64,000 nt of DNA, from contig JAALGZ010000002.1 in the NCBI GenBank assembly GCA_015227615.1, positions 1,860,001 to 1,924,000 on the forward strand. Direction: 5' to 3'. Below, in pieces: positions 1-11,907 of the stretch (position 1 is the first letter of the stretch; each line of letters begins with the position of its first letter). This DNA is from Labyrinthula sp. Ha (lineage: Eukaryota; Sar; Bigyra; Labyrinthulida; Labyrinthulaceae). Below the pieces are notes generated by a model, which worked only from the letters and a program-made list of their open reading frames with translations, was not told where the DNA came from and did not search any database. Both the position numbers and the translations under genes were made by a program.

Positions 1-3000
1 CCCGAATCCCGATAAGAAAAATCCTTAAGCAAAACTTCTGACAAAACACATGTACATCTATCAGAACTCGTACAAAGTAGAGAAGAAGTGAATTGATATG
101 TGTTTTAGTATATGAACCCTTGAATATACTTACGTCTAACTCTTAATAATACTTTATGACAGAATTCCCTGAGAGGTAGATTTTTCGTACAAACATCCGC
201 CACATCCGTTTCCAAGCATCTTAAATTGCTCTTTCCTACAGTAAGATATACCACCCTGTGAGTAAGCGTACCACATGGAAGTGCTATGGAGTGCTAATGC
301 GGAGTGAAGTTAAAACTTTAGCACACTATGTGAGGAGATTTAGGCAAACTATATAAAAAATTTGGAAAAAAATGATTTACCTTAGGACATTATCATAGGC
401 ACCAAAGTCATTGTGTCAGTGTCAAGAATGACACATCTTACGTTCAAACCATATGGAATGTAGCAGGATCAGAGTTTTAAATATTTCTTAAAGTTGTTGC
501 TCACTTAAACTCCGAAATCCATAGGAGAGTTGGGAAGATAGAATTTCGCACACGGAAACAAAGAATTATTTTAAAAGACACATAAAAGAAAATTTAAAAA
601 CTCAAGTAAAGTGGGAAAATTATAGGGCTTACTTTCTAGAACTAAAATATGGATATATATAACATATCTGCAGTTTCTTTTAAGGTTCAGCTGAAGCGCC
701 AACTTGCTTCTATGGAGTTTGACTTGTCAGAAATATAACTATAACTTGCCGACTAATATTGCTCCCAAAATTCTGCAGTGATTACAACACATTCTTCACA
801 AATAAATGAACTTAGCTAAGTAACAAGAGCAAAGGCACATTCTGCTCGATTGTTTCCGATATGGTCAGACATTCAAATTTGAGGAAAAAAAACTAAAAGC
901 GAAAACCAAAACTTACAACATATGATCCTGAAAAAATAATTGATAATGTATTGTAAATACCAATTCTTATGGATTTCAAACTCGGCTGGAACCATATGAG
1001 TTTTTCTTTGTTGTCAACAGTGCCAACTTTTTCTATGTTATATACTTTTTTCGGAGGGTTACACCATTTCTATTCCTGAGGGGTCATGGCTTTGATGGAA
1101 ATATTCTGAATAACTCAGTTATATTGAACCCAAGAACGCCGTAGGTTTCTAGAAATTATTTATTCTCAATTATAATATTCAACTTCCAGGGATGGTATAT
1201 CAGATTTCCTCTTAAAACACCAAAACAAGGTTTCATTTACCATATTTTGTACTTGCTTTTCAACTGTTTTCATACACACAGGTTTCTCAGTTCATGTATA
1301 CAGTAGCTTGTTTCCTTACTTATCGCTGGCACAATCTTGAAGAGGTTACCCTTAGATTTGTTAGCTATGTTATGGCTGTAATACCTCCTTTATCTTATTA
1401 AAAATGGCCAATCATAAATAGTAAGAACATTCGCAAAAGTTCGAACAAGATTTCACTTCATGGACTTCATTATATGAACCTGGAAGTACATTTTCTTGAT
1501 AAACGATGCTCTCTCACGTATTACATCCACACCAAATATGTAATGGTTCTAAAGATATAAATGAATTATTCCTTGCAGTCGTTTCTTAAAGAGTGTTCAA
1601 TAGTAGTCTTTATTTTAACTGGAAATTTCTTACTCAAGACTTAGGTATTTGACACTTAAATCCTCTAGATATAATAATTTCTTAGAACGGCCCCTATTCC
1701 CAGTTTCGGATACTGATTTATGCTATACCCAAATTTTTGGTAAAATTCTAGGTAAGTTCAATTTTTTATTAACACTGCACCATTGAACTCTAGCCTGCAA
1801 TCTGATTCTAGCCGAAAAATATCTCTGTGTTACTTAAACTAACTCACATTATGTTTATTGGTACAAAGTATTTACATGAGAAACTATGGATAGGTAATAT
1901 CTAATGATTCCTGATACTTCGTTAAGCCCTCAAAACCAATAACTCTGTTATTGCTGATCTGATAAGTATATTTATCTCATCATTCACTTTTCAGGTATTG
2001 AACATGTCTTAATTCGACACAGATTTTAGCTTTTCTTGAATGGTGAAAATTATAATATGAATTCTAACCATTTGTAAATAGTGCCAAACAGTTAGATTGG
2101 TCTTATCATTTTTTAATAAGTGCTGAATAACCACGGCAGAGAATCATAAATAACAATAATAAGAATAACAGCAATCTTTTAGCAAGAAATGGTATTAGAT
2201 CATAATTCTGTAACCCTAGGGAAAGAAAGCATTATTCTCTAATAGATCAGTCTATCTGTCATAGAAAAATACAATAAACTTAAAAGCGAAATATATATTT
2301 GGCTTAACTTACGACTCTAGCCTAGGGTTCAAAGTTTATTAATATGACGCACTTGGAACTTGGTGGGGCAAGTTCTCATGCCATGAACTAGTTGGCATAC
2401 ATTAGCAAGAAAGAGGCTAGCATCCTAATTTTGCAAGAGAGATAGGAGGATACATCAACCATAATGGAAGAAGTATCGGTTTGTTACTCTATCAGCTGAG
2501 ATACAGAAAATATCATTTAAGTAAATACGCTGGAAATGGAGGTTGTAATTGCTTTCAGAAGTGACCATATGTCGCACGTTCGTTGCACGTCAAGAGTTGC
2601 ATGTTATCTCAAAAATCATACTGTCACTACTATTCCACAGATCCTATTTCAGCAGAGAACCCGTCTCATTAAAATTTTATCCTCTAACGTTTACAATTAT
2701 CCAAGGATTTAAGATACTTTACACTTGCAGGAACAAATTCTTAAGAAAAGAATTTTTGGATTAAATAATTCCAAATTCAAGCGTAGCCGCTTGGTGTATT
2801 AAGACAAGATTGAAGATTGTTTGATTCTTTCAGTAGTACATTACCAATATATCGTTCTTTATACATACTAAAATCGGAAACCACCTTCTTACGATGACGT
2901 GTATACATTTTTCCAGGTATTCCTCAAACCAAAATACGAATCAATATCATTTGGGAGAGGCTTCGTTGTGATAATAGGATTCTATTTATTTCAGGATGAA

Positions 3001-3744
3001 AACATTGTACATTAATTGGTTTGTATACATAGAAGAAACTATCGAGATATCTATTATTCTACACAGTATCTCCTTGAGCAGATTGTTAGTCGTTATGTCT
3101 GTTTCTTGGTGTAGTTTCATCTGCCTGCTTCAAGCATTTTGATTTTAATTTAGAGAGTTATTTTGTTTCTTGGTTACGAACCCAACGTAAACACGTTTTT
3201 CAGGAAGATATTATTACGGTTAAGAAAAACATGCCATGTATTAAGTGATTCTTCTAAACTCCTGCTTGTAATACTATGTATCATATGAGTCACCGTTTCT
3301 AGATAGAGCTCAAATTATTCATTCTCATTTACTCTTGACTAAAGTTGGTAAGAACTTGGGATATATTCTGTTTACTTGAAAAGTAATCAATAAAGTTCTT
3401 AAACAAGTTTTTTTGACTGACAACCAATGACAAAATCACAGCTGTCTTATTTTTATATTGATAATCTTTGAATATAAATAACCAATTAGTCCAGATGGCA
3501 CAGAGTCAAGTGGCTAGCAAAATGTTACCTTATTCTTTTATCTTACAAAAGTCTTCAAAAATCTGGACCATGTGGCCACTATATGAAATTTTTCTAAGTT
3601 TTGTAAGATCAAGATGAGTTTCTATCTTGGTTTTCATTCGAGGTAAAAACATAAATAGGCTTTTTACCGCTAGACCCAGGGATATATGGCTCAACTTAAG
3701 ATTGATGATCAAAGAATAGTTAAATTCATTTAATTCTAATAAAA
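1..3744. other. AT-rich intergenic DNA, no gene found
   Basis: I see no convincing coding frame here on either strand. The longest open stretches (around 2549-2764 forward and 3530-3751 reverse) are low-complexity and match no recognised family. The forward one begins at a TTG rather than an ATG. No tRNA-like A/B boxes or terminal repeats stood out. Confidence 0.6.
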
Positions 3745-3822
3745 ATTCCATACTTCTTATTGATTACTAGATTCAAAATGATTATTAAATAACTATTGAT
3801 AATTTTTATCGAATCCCACCCC
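3745..3822 (-). mobile_element. Partial copy of the TA-flanked MITE family
   Basis: Read on the reverse strand from 3822, this begins GGGGTGGGATTCGATA. It aligns over about 75 bp with the left end of the complete element at 31309, sharing the TTATCAATA segment and the following AATAATCATTTTG-like stretch. A TA lies just outside the G-rich end at 3823-3824. No opposite end was found, so this is a truncated or decayed copy. It lies about 280 bp upstream of the NIPA-like gene. Confidence 0.6.
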
Positions 3823-4104
3823 TAGTGGTAGATGCAGCTAATTCTCGATTTTCGCTACTCTGTGGTTGCTCTCTTTTGTACATTAAATTCCAAACAGTAG
3901 TCCTTCAACAATACTTTCAAGTTTCCTCACTGAATACCAATATATATTGTCTTAACTCAACAGTTTGTTTGGCAAGTCATAATTCAGAGTGTACTCTATT
4001 CCTTACAAATACAACTTTTTGTTCGACAAGACTGGAATTCCCAAGCACACAGTAATGCCATAGCGTGATAACGAAAGTGCAAGAGAAATCAAAACAAAAA
4101 GAAG

Positions 4105-5124
4105 ATGGTGAATGGCTTCTTCCTCGCTGGATGCATCTGTTCCGTTGTAGGAAGCGTAATCGACAATTGGGGAATGAACCTACAAAAAGCAGCCCACAAG
4201 AAAAATACAGGAAATATATACTGTAACCGAACCTGGATCTTTGGGTTTGGGATCTACATCTTGGGCCAAATCCTAAACTTCGTTTCCCTTTCACTAATCG
4301 ATCAACCAACACAAAGCATCCTCTCATCCTTCGCGCTGTTCTCCAATTTAGCATTTGCAAAATATTATTTTAACGAACAATTTCAGAAGAGCGATCTTAT
4401 TGGTCTATTCTGTGTGTCAAGTGGTGCTTCACTCTTCGTACTCTTCTTCGTACACCGCAAACAAATCTACACAGTTGCGCAGTTGGAAAATCAATTCTAT
4501 CAACCCGAGTTTGTTTGGTTAATGACATCATTACTTATTATTATAACAATGTGCTCTCTATATGTGAACACATTTTCAGAAGCAATCCTGACAAAGTTCA
4601 AAATTATTTCTTCCATTACTCAATTTATAAACAAAATAACCTGTTCAGAACAAGGAGAGAATGCAGCTTTAGCTTATGCTGTAATTGCAGCGATCATAGG
4701 AGGTTGTACAGTAACTTTCTCAAAGATTGTAAGTGTTATTATACCCGCTTTGGTAGATTCAAAAGCTCCGGAAGACGCAGATACATCCGTATCGGTACCA
4801 TTTTTGTTACTGATTGTATTTATTTGGGTTATTCTATTATTTACTTCAGTGCATAGTTTAAATGTTGGACTAAAGAATAGTCCTGCACTTGTTATGATCC
4901 CAATCTTTTATGTTCTAAGTAATATGACTTCAATTTTAGTTGGAACTATTTACTTTGAAGAATATGAGACTTTTGAAAGTGCTGGATTGACTTTGATATG
5001 TATTTTTGGAGTATTTTTGACTCTTAATGGGATTCATATGTTGTCAAAAAGAGTTGCTTCTGCAAAAGCTGCGGAAACTACTAATTATAGATTACATGTT
5101 GATTCGATTAGTTCTAATGTTTAG
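4105..5124 (+). CDS. NIPA-like magnesium transporter family protein
   Basis: Multi-pass membrane protein of 339 residues in one exon. The N-terminus (GCICSVVGSVIDNWGMNLQK) follows the NIPA/DUF803 opening, a first helix ending in a GxNLQK-type motif. The next part (WIFGFGIYILGQILNF, then a serine-rich helix ending AKYYFNEQF) matches the family's second to fourth helices. About nine hydrophobic helices run to residue 310, and the tail is short and hydrophilic. Characterised NIPA proteins move Mg2+ and other divalent cations across plasma or endosomal membranes. The substrate here is inferred from the family only. The start is the first in-frame ATG and follows a non-coding leader. The stop codon is 13 bp from the stop of the reverse-strand gene beyond it, so the two transcripts must overlap at their 3' ends. 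Confidence 0.85.
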   Translation: MVNGFFLAGCICSVVGSVIDNWGMNLQKAAHKKNTGNIYCNRTWIFGFGIYILGQILNFVSLSLIDQPTQSILSSFALFSNLAFAKYYFNEQFQKSDLIGLFCVSSGASLFVLFFVHRKQIYTVAQLENQFYQPEFVWLMTSLLIIITMCSLYVNTFSEAILTKFKIISSITQFINKITCSEQGENAALAYAVIAAIIGGCTVTFSKIVSVIIPALVDSKAPEDADTSVSVPFLLLIVFIWVILLFTSVHSLNVGLKNSPALVMIPIFYVLSNMTSILVGTIYFEEYETFESAGLTLICIFGVFLTLNGIHMLSKRVASAKAAETTNYRLHVDSISSNV

Positions 5125-5137
5125 AGTAAGCAGTTTT

Positions 5138-5610
5138 TTATAAGGTTCTCCTTTTCTTAAACGCCGTATACTCAGACCGAATAGTTAGATGAATATCATT
5201 ATGGTTCCTCTTTGGGGTTTCTTCCACTTTTTCAGATTTGTTTACTCGGCCATTCTTGTAGTTTAATCTTGATTGTTCTAATTGCTGCATTTTTTTTTCT
5301 ACTTCCTTAATTTTGTTTTCAATATCTCTTGATTTCAAAAACTTATTGGATATGAAACTAGTTTCAACATTTTCTTTATTGGTTTGTGTTAAGAACTCAG
5401 GATTCTCTCTTAGAGCCTTTAAGATGTTTTTCTCCAGTTTGTCAACATTTTGTAAAAAGTACGTCTACAATTAAAAAAATAGGGTACCAGTACCTTAATT
5501 AAATTCTTAGCCTTGAATGTAATATCTTCTTTTGAGATTCTTTCCAGAAAATGTTCTGTACATCGGTTCACAGATTCGCTAAGACACACAGTTAAACGAT
5601 TTTCGTCCAT
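5138..5610 (-). CDS. Small coiled-coil protein with one 29-nt intron; possibly Mis12-complex-like
   Basis: Two exons, 5610-5494 and 5464-5138, are joined across a 29-nt intron (5493-5465) that starts GTACTG and ends TTGTAG. The join is in phase 0 and gives a continuous 147-residue protein. Without splicing the first exon would soon run out of frame. The product is helical: residues 15-65 are amphipathic (VNRCTEHFLERISKED, then LIKTYFLQNVDKLEKNIL), 85-105 are a short coiled coil, and the tail is basic (KKRR). The pattern of a cysteine/phenylalanine-rich helix, a YxLxN helix and a proline-ended helix recalls small kinetochore subunits of the Mis12/Nnf1 type. The resemblance is weak and I do not assign it. 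Convergent with the NIPA-like gene. Confidence 0.7.
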
Positions 5611-8600
5611 GGCTCAAACTATTTCAAGCATTGGGGTAATACCCCATTGGAGTTTTGGTCCAGCTCTTTTCCCGAGATAGACTTTTGACAGGTTGAATTG
5701 TCTTAGATCACTTTTCTTATCGGATGAATGAACTTTTCAAAATACAAGAATGAAACCCAATAAAGTAAGAAACAAAGAAACAAGAAAGAAGAGAGTAGAA
5801 AAGGAAATTGTTATCATTTGAAGTAGATCAGATAGCTTATTTTTCTTACATAGTTCACAGAAGAACCTACCGGAAACAGAATTCATAACATTTCAAAGTC
5901 ATCAGTCACACTCAATTTAGACATTTTGCCTAATCTTACACACTCTTCCAAAAGAGATGCTCAAAGAGAGGGAATCTGATAAGAAGTTATTACACCCAGT
6001 ACTTAACTCAGAACCAGCAGGAGGAAAAGAGAAGTACAAAAGGTGTTGGGCAAGGGTTTAGAGTTGCTGTTCTTGAAGAATATCTAACTCTTGGCTACTT
6101 GAGACGGAACCAAAAAAAAACATATATGGGGCATATGGAAAGTTTTTTTAAATGCTTAAAGTTATTGAACAGCAAGAACTGTAGACTATGTCAAAATAGA
6201 GCTTATAAGTTTTAAGCCACCTTCCTTAAGTACAGAAAAAGACTCACTCATTCAAGGTGCACTCGCTTCATGTAATTCGCAATATGGTGACTATACACGA
6301 AGAACATATTTTTCAACTTTCAAAGTATAGTTAATATTCACAGCAAATTAGAGAATACAATTCTATAGAAACAGTTCTCTTAATGTTTTTCATCTTTCCA
6401 AGTAAGAAATTTAGTAATGTGTCCTGATTCAATATATATGCATTGAAATAGAATAACCTGTGATAGAGTGGTACAAGAAAACAAATCCATTTTTCTCGCA
6501 TTAGTAAGCTGAAAAGAATCACAACAAAGAAAGAAATCTTGACACAAATGTACATACTTCGAAATAAAGACAAGACATGACCCAAGATAAAATGTTTGAA
6601 TAAAGGAAAATAAATTCAGATTTAAGTTTTTATCAAACCATAACAGGAAAACAGGAGCAGATCAAAGCAGAAGTTAGAAAGACCCCTAACCACAAAACTT
6701 AACAATCTGATTTCAAAAACAGCCATGTACTATAGAACTTAAACTCATCTACTTATATTTAATGCACTGATTTTTTTCATCAGTTAAGTGCATGTATTGG
6801 ATTGGTAGTACTATTACCAATTGATCGGTCTACATATGAGGCCTTATCTAAGCTTCAAAGTTGCCACGATAAGGTAGAAGATAAAGGAATAACAATGTTA
6901 TAAATATTTCTCAACTATTTGGTAAAATTCCCTTATCAAAAAAAATATTGTTTAAATAGCTATTTAACCTGCGAAACCTCTGTTTGTGAAAGCAACCCTG
7001 TTGGTGGTTGTACGAGAGATGAGTTTTCACATAATAATACAAGGAATGCTTAATTTATGGTAACCCATAGTTAATATTAAGTTTTTAGTTTATACTGTGT
7101 TTTTGAAAGGAAAACTAAAGATGAGCACAAAATGTTAAAGGAATGCACGTGCAAGAATTAATTTCCTCTGACATCCTCCAGGTGTCATTCTATCAATAAT
7201 TAAATTTAAACTTTAATAAAAGATAACCATGTCCATTAGTTAAGCAGCACTTTAACCTTAGATATAAAACATGCTAATAAATCTCTCCACTGAGATAAGG
7301 GTATTATTTTTATTTTTTTGGTATATTTTGGATATTTTACTAGAGCTAATGTTATCATGGCGAGTCTGAAGAAAGACGCTATTTTTCATAATGGACGGAT
7401 TTCGAGTCAGAGTATGAAGTGGCACAAAATGTGATATATTTAACGAAACATCCTAGGATTTTTTTAGTTATGGCTAAGGTTTGCTTGTTTTAAATAGTCA
7501 AGATTCTGAACCGTTTTTCTTTAAAAAGCATAAGGGAAGCTATTGGATGAATTATCGAAGCAAAAGGAAGTCAAATCTCATTTAAACCAAAAGAAATTTA
7601 TACTTTATACTGCCCAACACTAGAGAACTAGATTATGCTACTGCGCACTCTGAGGTTTGGCCAATAGGTAAAAATATTTCATGGTTTGAATATTCTATGG
7701 AAAATACGCAACTTTTTAGTATTCCATTTAGACTGTTTCATATATTAAAAGTCAGGGTAGTTTTGCGTGGTTTCTTTAAGAATATACAACCAGAAACTGA
7801 AAATTTCTGGGGCTTTTGTTAACAATATTTAGATGTTGTCTACTTGGTTCTACTGAGGTATTTTATACAGTGACAATCCTCTAAGTCACGGTATTTTTTA
7901 AAGAATCAGAGATACTTAAACAGTAAGAATATCCTTGATAATAACTTCTTAGAATTGGTATTCATTAATCATCTTGTAAAACTTAATTCCTGATAAGACA
8001 CTCTTTGCAAGTAGGACATAATCATAGAAAGGAGTCATACCACTAGTTGTCAGATTCAATATGTAAACATGGTATCAATAAAATTTTCCCTTATAGATTT
8101 CTTATTGGTTGACTGCACTACTTTCCAGCCTTCGTTTGATTTTTGATAATCATTCAGTATTGATATATAATTTGGTTACATACATCTCGATCAAATTTTT
8201 AAATAATAAATTAAATGCATTTCGTACAGTCTTAGAATCTTGATAAAGTAGCAGCATTACCTAAGTACAATAAATTCTGCATTCACCATCGGGGCTTGTG
8301 GCACACTTAGTTGTTGATAATTATTTGGTAGTCAGATTAAAATCAACATCAACTGATAGGAACAAAAAAAAACATAGCTCTTGGTGATAATAAGAACCAA
8401 AATAGAACTCACTAAACTAAAGATTAAGGTCACTAACTTTACAGCATATATATAAACAGTTTGACAGTATCCTAAGTTCTTGTAAAGAGATAGGAACAAT
8501 GCCATAGATGAACAGTATTAGCTCATTGAAAAATTGCAGGTGGTTTCTAACTTATTCTAAGGCACTCTAGGGAAAGTACTTTGGCTTAGGCAGTCACATT

Positions 8601-9636
8601 AGACTTATTTTAAGTCTCTATATTGACCTTCCTCGCAGGGGTTTGATAATTGTGCGTACGTTATGATTTGTGTGTTACATGGTCGAGACAACGGTAGTTA
8701 GAAAAACTTAGCTGCAACACAAATAGCTAATTTTATGCATACATTAACATGGATACTGCAAGTGATACACTGCATGTTTTTTGGTTATAAGCTCAGTGTT
8801 TTCTGTGCTTAAGAATAGCAGCATATGAACATCTAAGCCTTAAGTAGCAGAGCGACTTAATAAGCATAGAGGTGATTTTAGAAGCTAGGTTAGAACAACC
8901 TATCTCTGGACATACACTATGTTCGGTTTTGGGTTCGATACATGTTTTTATAAAGCTTTAATATGTACTCATTTCATACCTTTGCTGTTTTTAGCTACTT
9001 TAATCTGCTAGAACAAGTCTGACACTGTATTTTCTTATTACATAAAATGTCATTTATAGTGAATGTCGACTCATGATATAGTAGTATTGCCCAATATTTT
9101 ATATACTTTGTTAACAATCAGTAAAATAGCATGAAAACTATAGAGCTCATCTTTCATATAGCGGTCATAGCTCGATAGCAGAAACTTGTTACATTTGCAG
9201 GCAACTGTGTGAAGAAAATGTGTGGCGCTAGTTTAAGTTTTTCTATGATGTTATATTCATTTAGCGATCTTCTTATCAGAATCTTTAATTTTTTGAACAA
9301 TTAAAATAAGTTCATTGCTGTAGAACGTTTTATCAAATATCGTTTGTATAAGAGAAACTTGAAGTCAAAATGTAGATTATCAAATTCTATACAGGTTATT
9401 ACTGTTGACAAAATTTTTTGTACTGTTGAGCTCAGAATGTTATCAAGAAATCGGATATAACAAATGAAATATGGCTTTGAAATTTCAAGTCTCCTGTGTC
9501 TCACAAATTAAATAATATCTTATTGTACCAACTAAACCGTTAAATATATTTTCATAGAGAGTGTAGGTCTTTGTTCATAGATGTTTTATAAAGAAGTGTG
9601 TAGTTTAATTTTAGCGCACGTTTATTTAGAACAAAA
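5611..9636. other. AT-rich intergenic DNA between divergent genes, no gene found
   Basis: About 4 kb between the 5' ends of two genes. Open frames are short and biased to A/T-rich codons. I found no domain, tRNA box or terminal repeat. It should hold the promoters of both flanking genes, but I cannot point to a specific element. Confidence 0.55.
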
Positions 9637-9892
9637 ATGCTAGATTACACCCATTTTACGAATAAAAATTTTGGTAAAAGATTTAGTAACCAACACGGAA
9701 GTTTTGAAATTGTTGCACACACCACCCAACTCTTGCATTACCCGAATAGCATCTATTTTTCAAAAAGAAAAACAACACCAAAACAAAGCAACGGTTATAA
9801 CTCCATGGAAACCCATCCCCAACAGAAGTAAGATTTGAGCTATATAATTATGTTTTAGAGATTTTGAATACGACCATATGAAGTGGTTTTGA
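9637..9892 (+). CDS. Possible small spliced gene, unknown product (74 aa)
   Basis: An ATG frame of 63 codons reaches a GTAAGA at 9828. A 31-nt intron (9828-9858, ending TTTTAG) has the same size and borders as introns in the confident genes. Removing it joins exon 9637-9827 to 9859-9892 in phase 2 and gives a 74-residue protein ending DFEYDHMKWF. The sequence is polar, rich in His, Asn, Thr and Lys, with no signal peptide or membrane segment. I recognise no family. The codons are less A/T-biased than the flanks. The intron match supports it, but a chance GTA-to-AG spacing of this size is not rare, so it remains tentative. Confidence 0.4.
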
Positions 9893-10068
9893 TTGAATCT
9901 ATGAGAAGCACAAGACATACTTAATCTAAGTTTGTCTCATTCCTAGTAGCAGTGTCCCAGAAAATAAACATATCCAGGGACATGCACTAAGATTTCTTCA
10001 AGTTAGTACATCTTGTCAGAGGCATCAAAAACTTATCTTAAAGATGAATTCGGGAGCATGATCCTACA

Positions 10069-10290
10069 TTAGATTATCATTAGCTTCATTTCTAGTGCTA
10101 AGAAAAGACACATCTTGGCTCTTTGATTGCTTGAAAATATATCTGGTCCAAGACTGAGTTGTTTCCTGGGAGGGGTGTTAGGGAAGAGGGATTGTTTCTC
10201 ATAAGAAATTATATTTTTTTTTGTAGAAGCTTGTATTAGCAATAAAAAGTTAAACGCTAACTTTCCACCACAAACTTCGAATTTATACAT
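10069..10290 (-). CDS. Possible small gene, unknown product (73 aa)
   Basis: Reverse-strand ATG frame of 73 codons. The C-terminal half (around TPPRKQLSLGPDIFSSNQRA) has balanced, protein-like composition. The N-terminal part is hydrophobic and could be a membrane anchor or simply non-coding. It would converge on the small gene at 9637-9892 with a 176-bp gap, matching the tail-to-tail habit of the window. No family recognised. The 576 bp beyond it towards the tRNA gene show nothing. Confidence 0.25.
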   Translation of the reverse strand: MYKFEVCGGKLAFNFLLLIQASTKKNIISYEKQSLFPNTPPRKQLSLGPDIFSSNQRAKMCLFLALEMKLMII

Positions 10291-10866
10291 CAATGTTCAT
10301 AAAAAGCAATTCTTGTACAAATTCTAGGACCTGGTCTGTCCTAGCTTGAGAACTATTTATCTGTTTAATTTCGCCCCTGGTGTAAAAAATCAAATATATT
10401 TACAATTTAAAAAGAAGAATGAGGATGTACCCTCAGTATGGTTTGTAAATGGAAACAAAAATATGACTTGAACTGATATTTTACTACGATTCTTATTTTC
10501 TTCCAGATGTATCTTTCCGTTTCTCAACAATAGAAACTACGTTAAAAATATAACTCAAAAAAATTAACAAGGTTATTAGAAGATAAGAATATAGTAGGTG
10601 TTCGACATGATTCCACGAAACTTCCAAGTAGAACGTCTATCACTTGTGCAACAATGATTGTCTAAAGTGAAGTGAAATGAATCAAACATTAGAAGTTCTT
10701 AGCCCGCGATAGAATATAACTTAATATAATATTTATTATAAGAACAAAATTAATAACATATTTTTGATTAGAGAAATTGTTTTCAAACCTTCTATTTGTT
10801 GGTTCACCTACATGAATACAACCCATCTTTATTATCATCCTTTGCAATACAACGTGCTGCCATAAC

Positions 10867-10938
10867 CCGAGCAACCAGGATCGAACTAGTGACCTCACGA
10901 TCTTCAGTCGTGCGCTCTCCCAACTGAGCTATGCTCGG
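10867..10938 (-). tRNA. tRNA-Phe(GAA)-like gene with atypical acceptor end
   Basis: Reverse-strand cloverleaf of 72 nt: acceptor CCGAGCA pairing with TGCTCGG, D arm GCTC-AGTTGGGA-GAGC, anticodon arm CACGA-CTGAAGA-TCGTG with anticodon GAA, variable loop AGGTC, and T arm ACTAG-TTCGATC-CTGGT. A and B box promoters are intact. The body matches eukaryotic tRNA-Phe closely. Two things are odd. The first pair is C1-G72 and the base after G72 is G, where eukaryotic tRNA-Phe normally has G1-C72 and A73. No run of four T follows for about 115 bp, so RNA polymerase III termination is unclear. It could be a functional divergent tRNA, a pseudogene, or the head of a tRNA-derived SINE. It lies 66 bp upstream of Thg1, head-to-head. 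Confidence 0.75.
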
Positions 10939-11004
10939 TGTCTTATTAACCGTCTGGTCAAACAATTATAAATTTAGAATAAAAACTAGATTCATTTGAT
11001 ATTT

Positions 11005-11733
11005 ATGGCTGGTTCTCGATATGAATATGTACGAAAATATGAAGACAAGTCTGATATTTGTATGTTAAGTACCTATATTGTAGTACGAATAGACGGTCAA
11101 TCTTTTCATCACTTTACAAAACAACAGGAATATTCAAAACCAAACGACATTAGAGGTTTAAACTTGTTTTCAAAGGCTTCGGAAGAGGTTCTCTCAAAAT
11201 ATAATGATATACTTGTTTCTTATTCTCAAAGTGATGAAGTTAGTTTTTTATTCAAGAAAAACACAAAACTATTTAACCGAAGAAAATCAAAAATACTGTC
11301 TACTATTGTCTCAATCTTTACAGCTGCTTTTGTTTACCACTGGAAAGGGTTCTTCAATACTGATCTTAATAGTATTCCCACGTTCGATGGAAGAATTATT
11401 TGTTATCCAAACGAACTCCTTATTCAGCACTATTTTTCTTGGAGACAAGTTGATTGTCATGTTAATAACCTATATAACACAACGTTCTGGTCACTAGTCA
11501 ATAAATCTGGGCTTTCAACTGAAGATGCAAAGAAGAAACTTGATGGCACGTTCTCTAAGGACAAACATGAAATTCTTTTCTCTGAGTTTGGTATTAACTA
11601 TAATGAAGAGCCTGAAATATTTAAAAAAGGTACGACTTTAATTCAAAGAAAGAATGTGCAGCAAAAAATATATTTTGAAAGGTATCATGGGGATATTATG
11701 AAAGAAAAGTTTTGGCAGAATATACTCAATTAG
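11005..11733 (+). CDS. THG1: tRNA-His guanylyltransferase (Thg1 family)
   Basis: A 242-residue protein that aligns along its length with eukaryotic Thg1, which adds the extra guanylate at position -1 of tRNA-His by 3'-5' polymerisation. Visible family motifs: MAGSRYEYVRKYE at the N-terminus, VVRIDGQSFHHF with the first metal-binding Asp (residue 30) and Gly, SYSQSDEVSFLF with the Asp-Glu catalytic pair near residue 77, FDGRIICYP, WRQVDCHVNNLYNTTFW, and LFSEFGINYN. All key acidic residues are kept. The C-terminus is shorter than in the human enzyme. The start is the ATG at 11005; the upstream extension has only a TTG. Single exon. It is divergent from the tRNA-Phe-like gene and convergent with the F-box/Sel1 gene, with stops 174 bp apart. 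Confidence 0.93.
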   Translation: MAGSRYEYVRKYEDKSDICMLSTYIVVRIDGQSFHHFTKQQEYSKPNDIRGLNLFSKASEEVLSKYNDILVSYSQSDEVSFLFKKNTKLFNRRKSKILSTIVSIFTAAFVYHWKGFFNTDLNSIPTFDGRIICYPNELLIQHYFSWRQVDCHVNNLYNTTFWSLVNKSGLSTEDAKKKLDGTFSKDKHEILFSEFGINYNEEPEIFKKGTTLIQRKNVQQKIYFERYHGDIMKEKFWQNILN

Positions 11734-11907
11734 TTTTAGTTTCAAATAAAGGAAGTTCCTCGTCCTATGCTTAATCACTAACTTATTACAGAGTTCAAAT
11801 ATCGTTTTCCTACTAAAATATATCAAAGGGATGTAGTATGAACACAATGTATATACAATAACTACAATACTACAATAACTACAACTCACACTGACTACTA
11901 ATAACTA

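Noticed and set aside
3825-4055. Open stretch just upstream of the NIPA-like gene that could be an extra exon
   Set aside because: It begins at GTG, and a 32-nt GTA-to-AG segment after it has no pyrimidine-rich acceptor and would put the join out of frame with the transporter.
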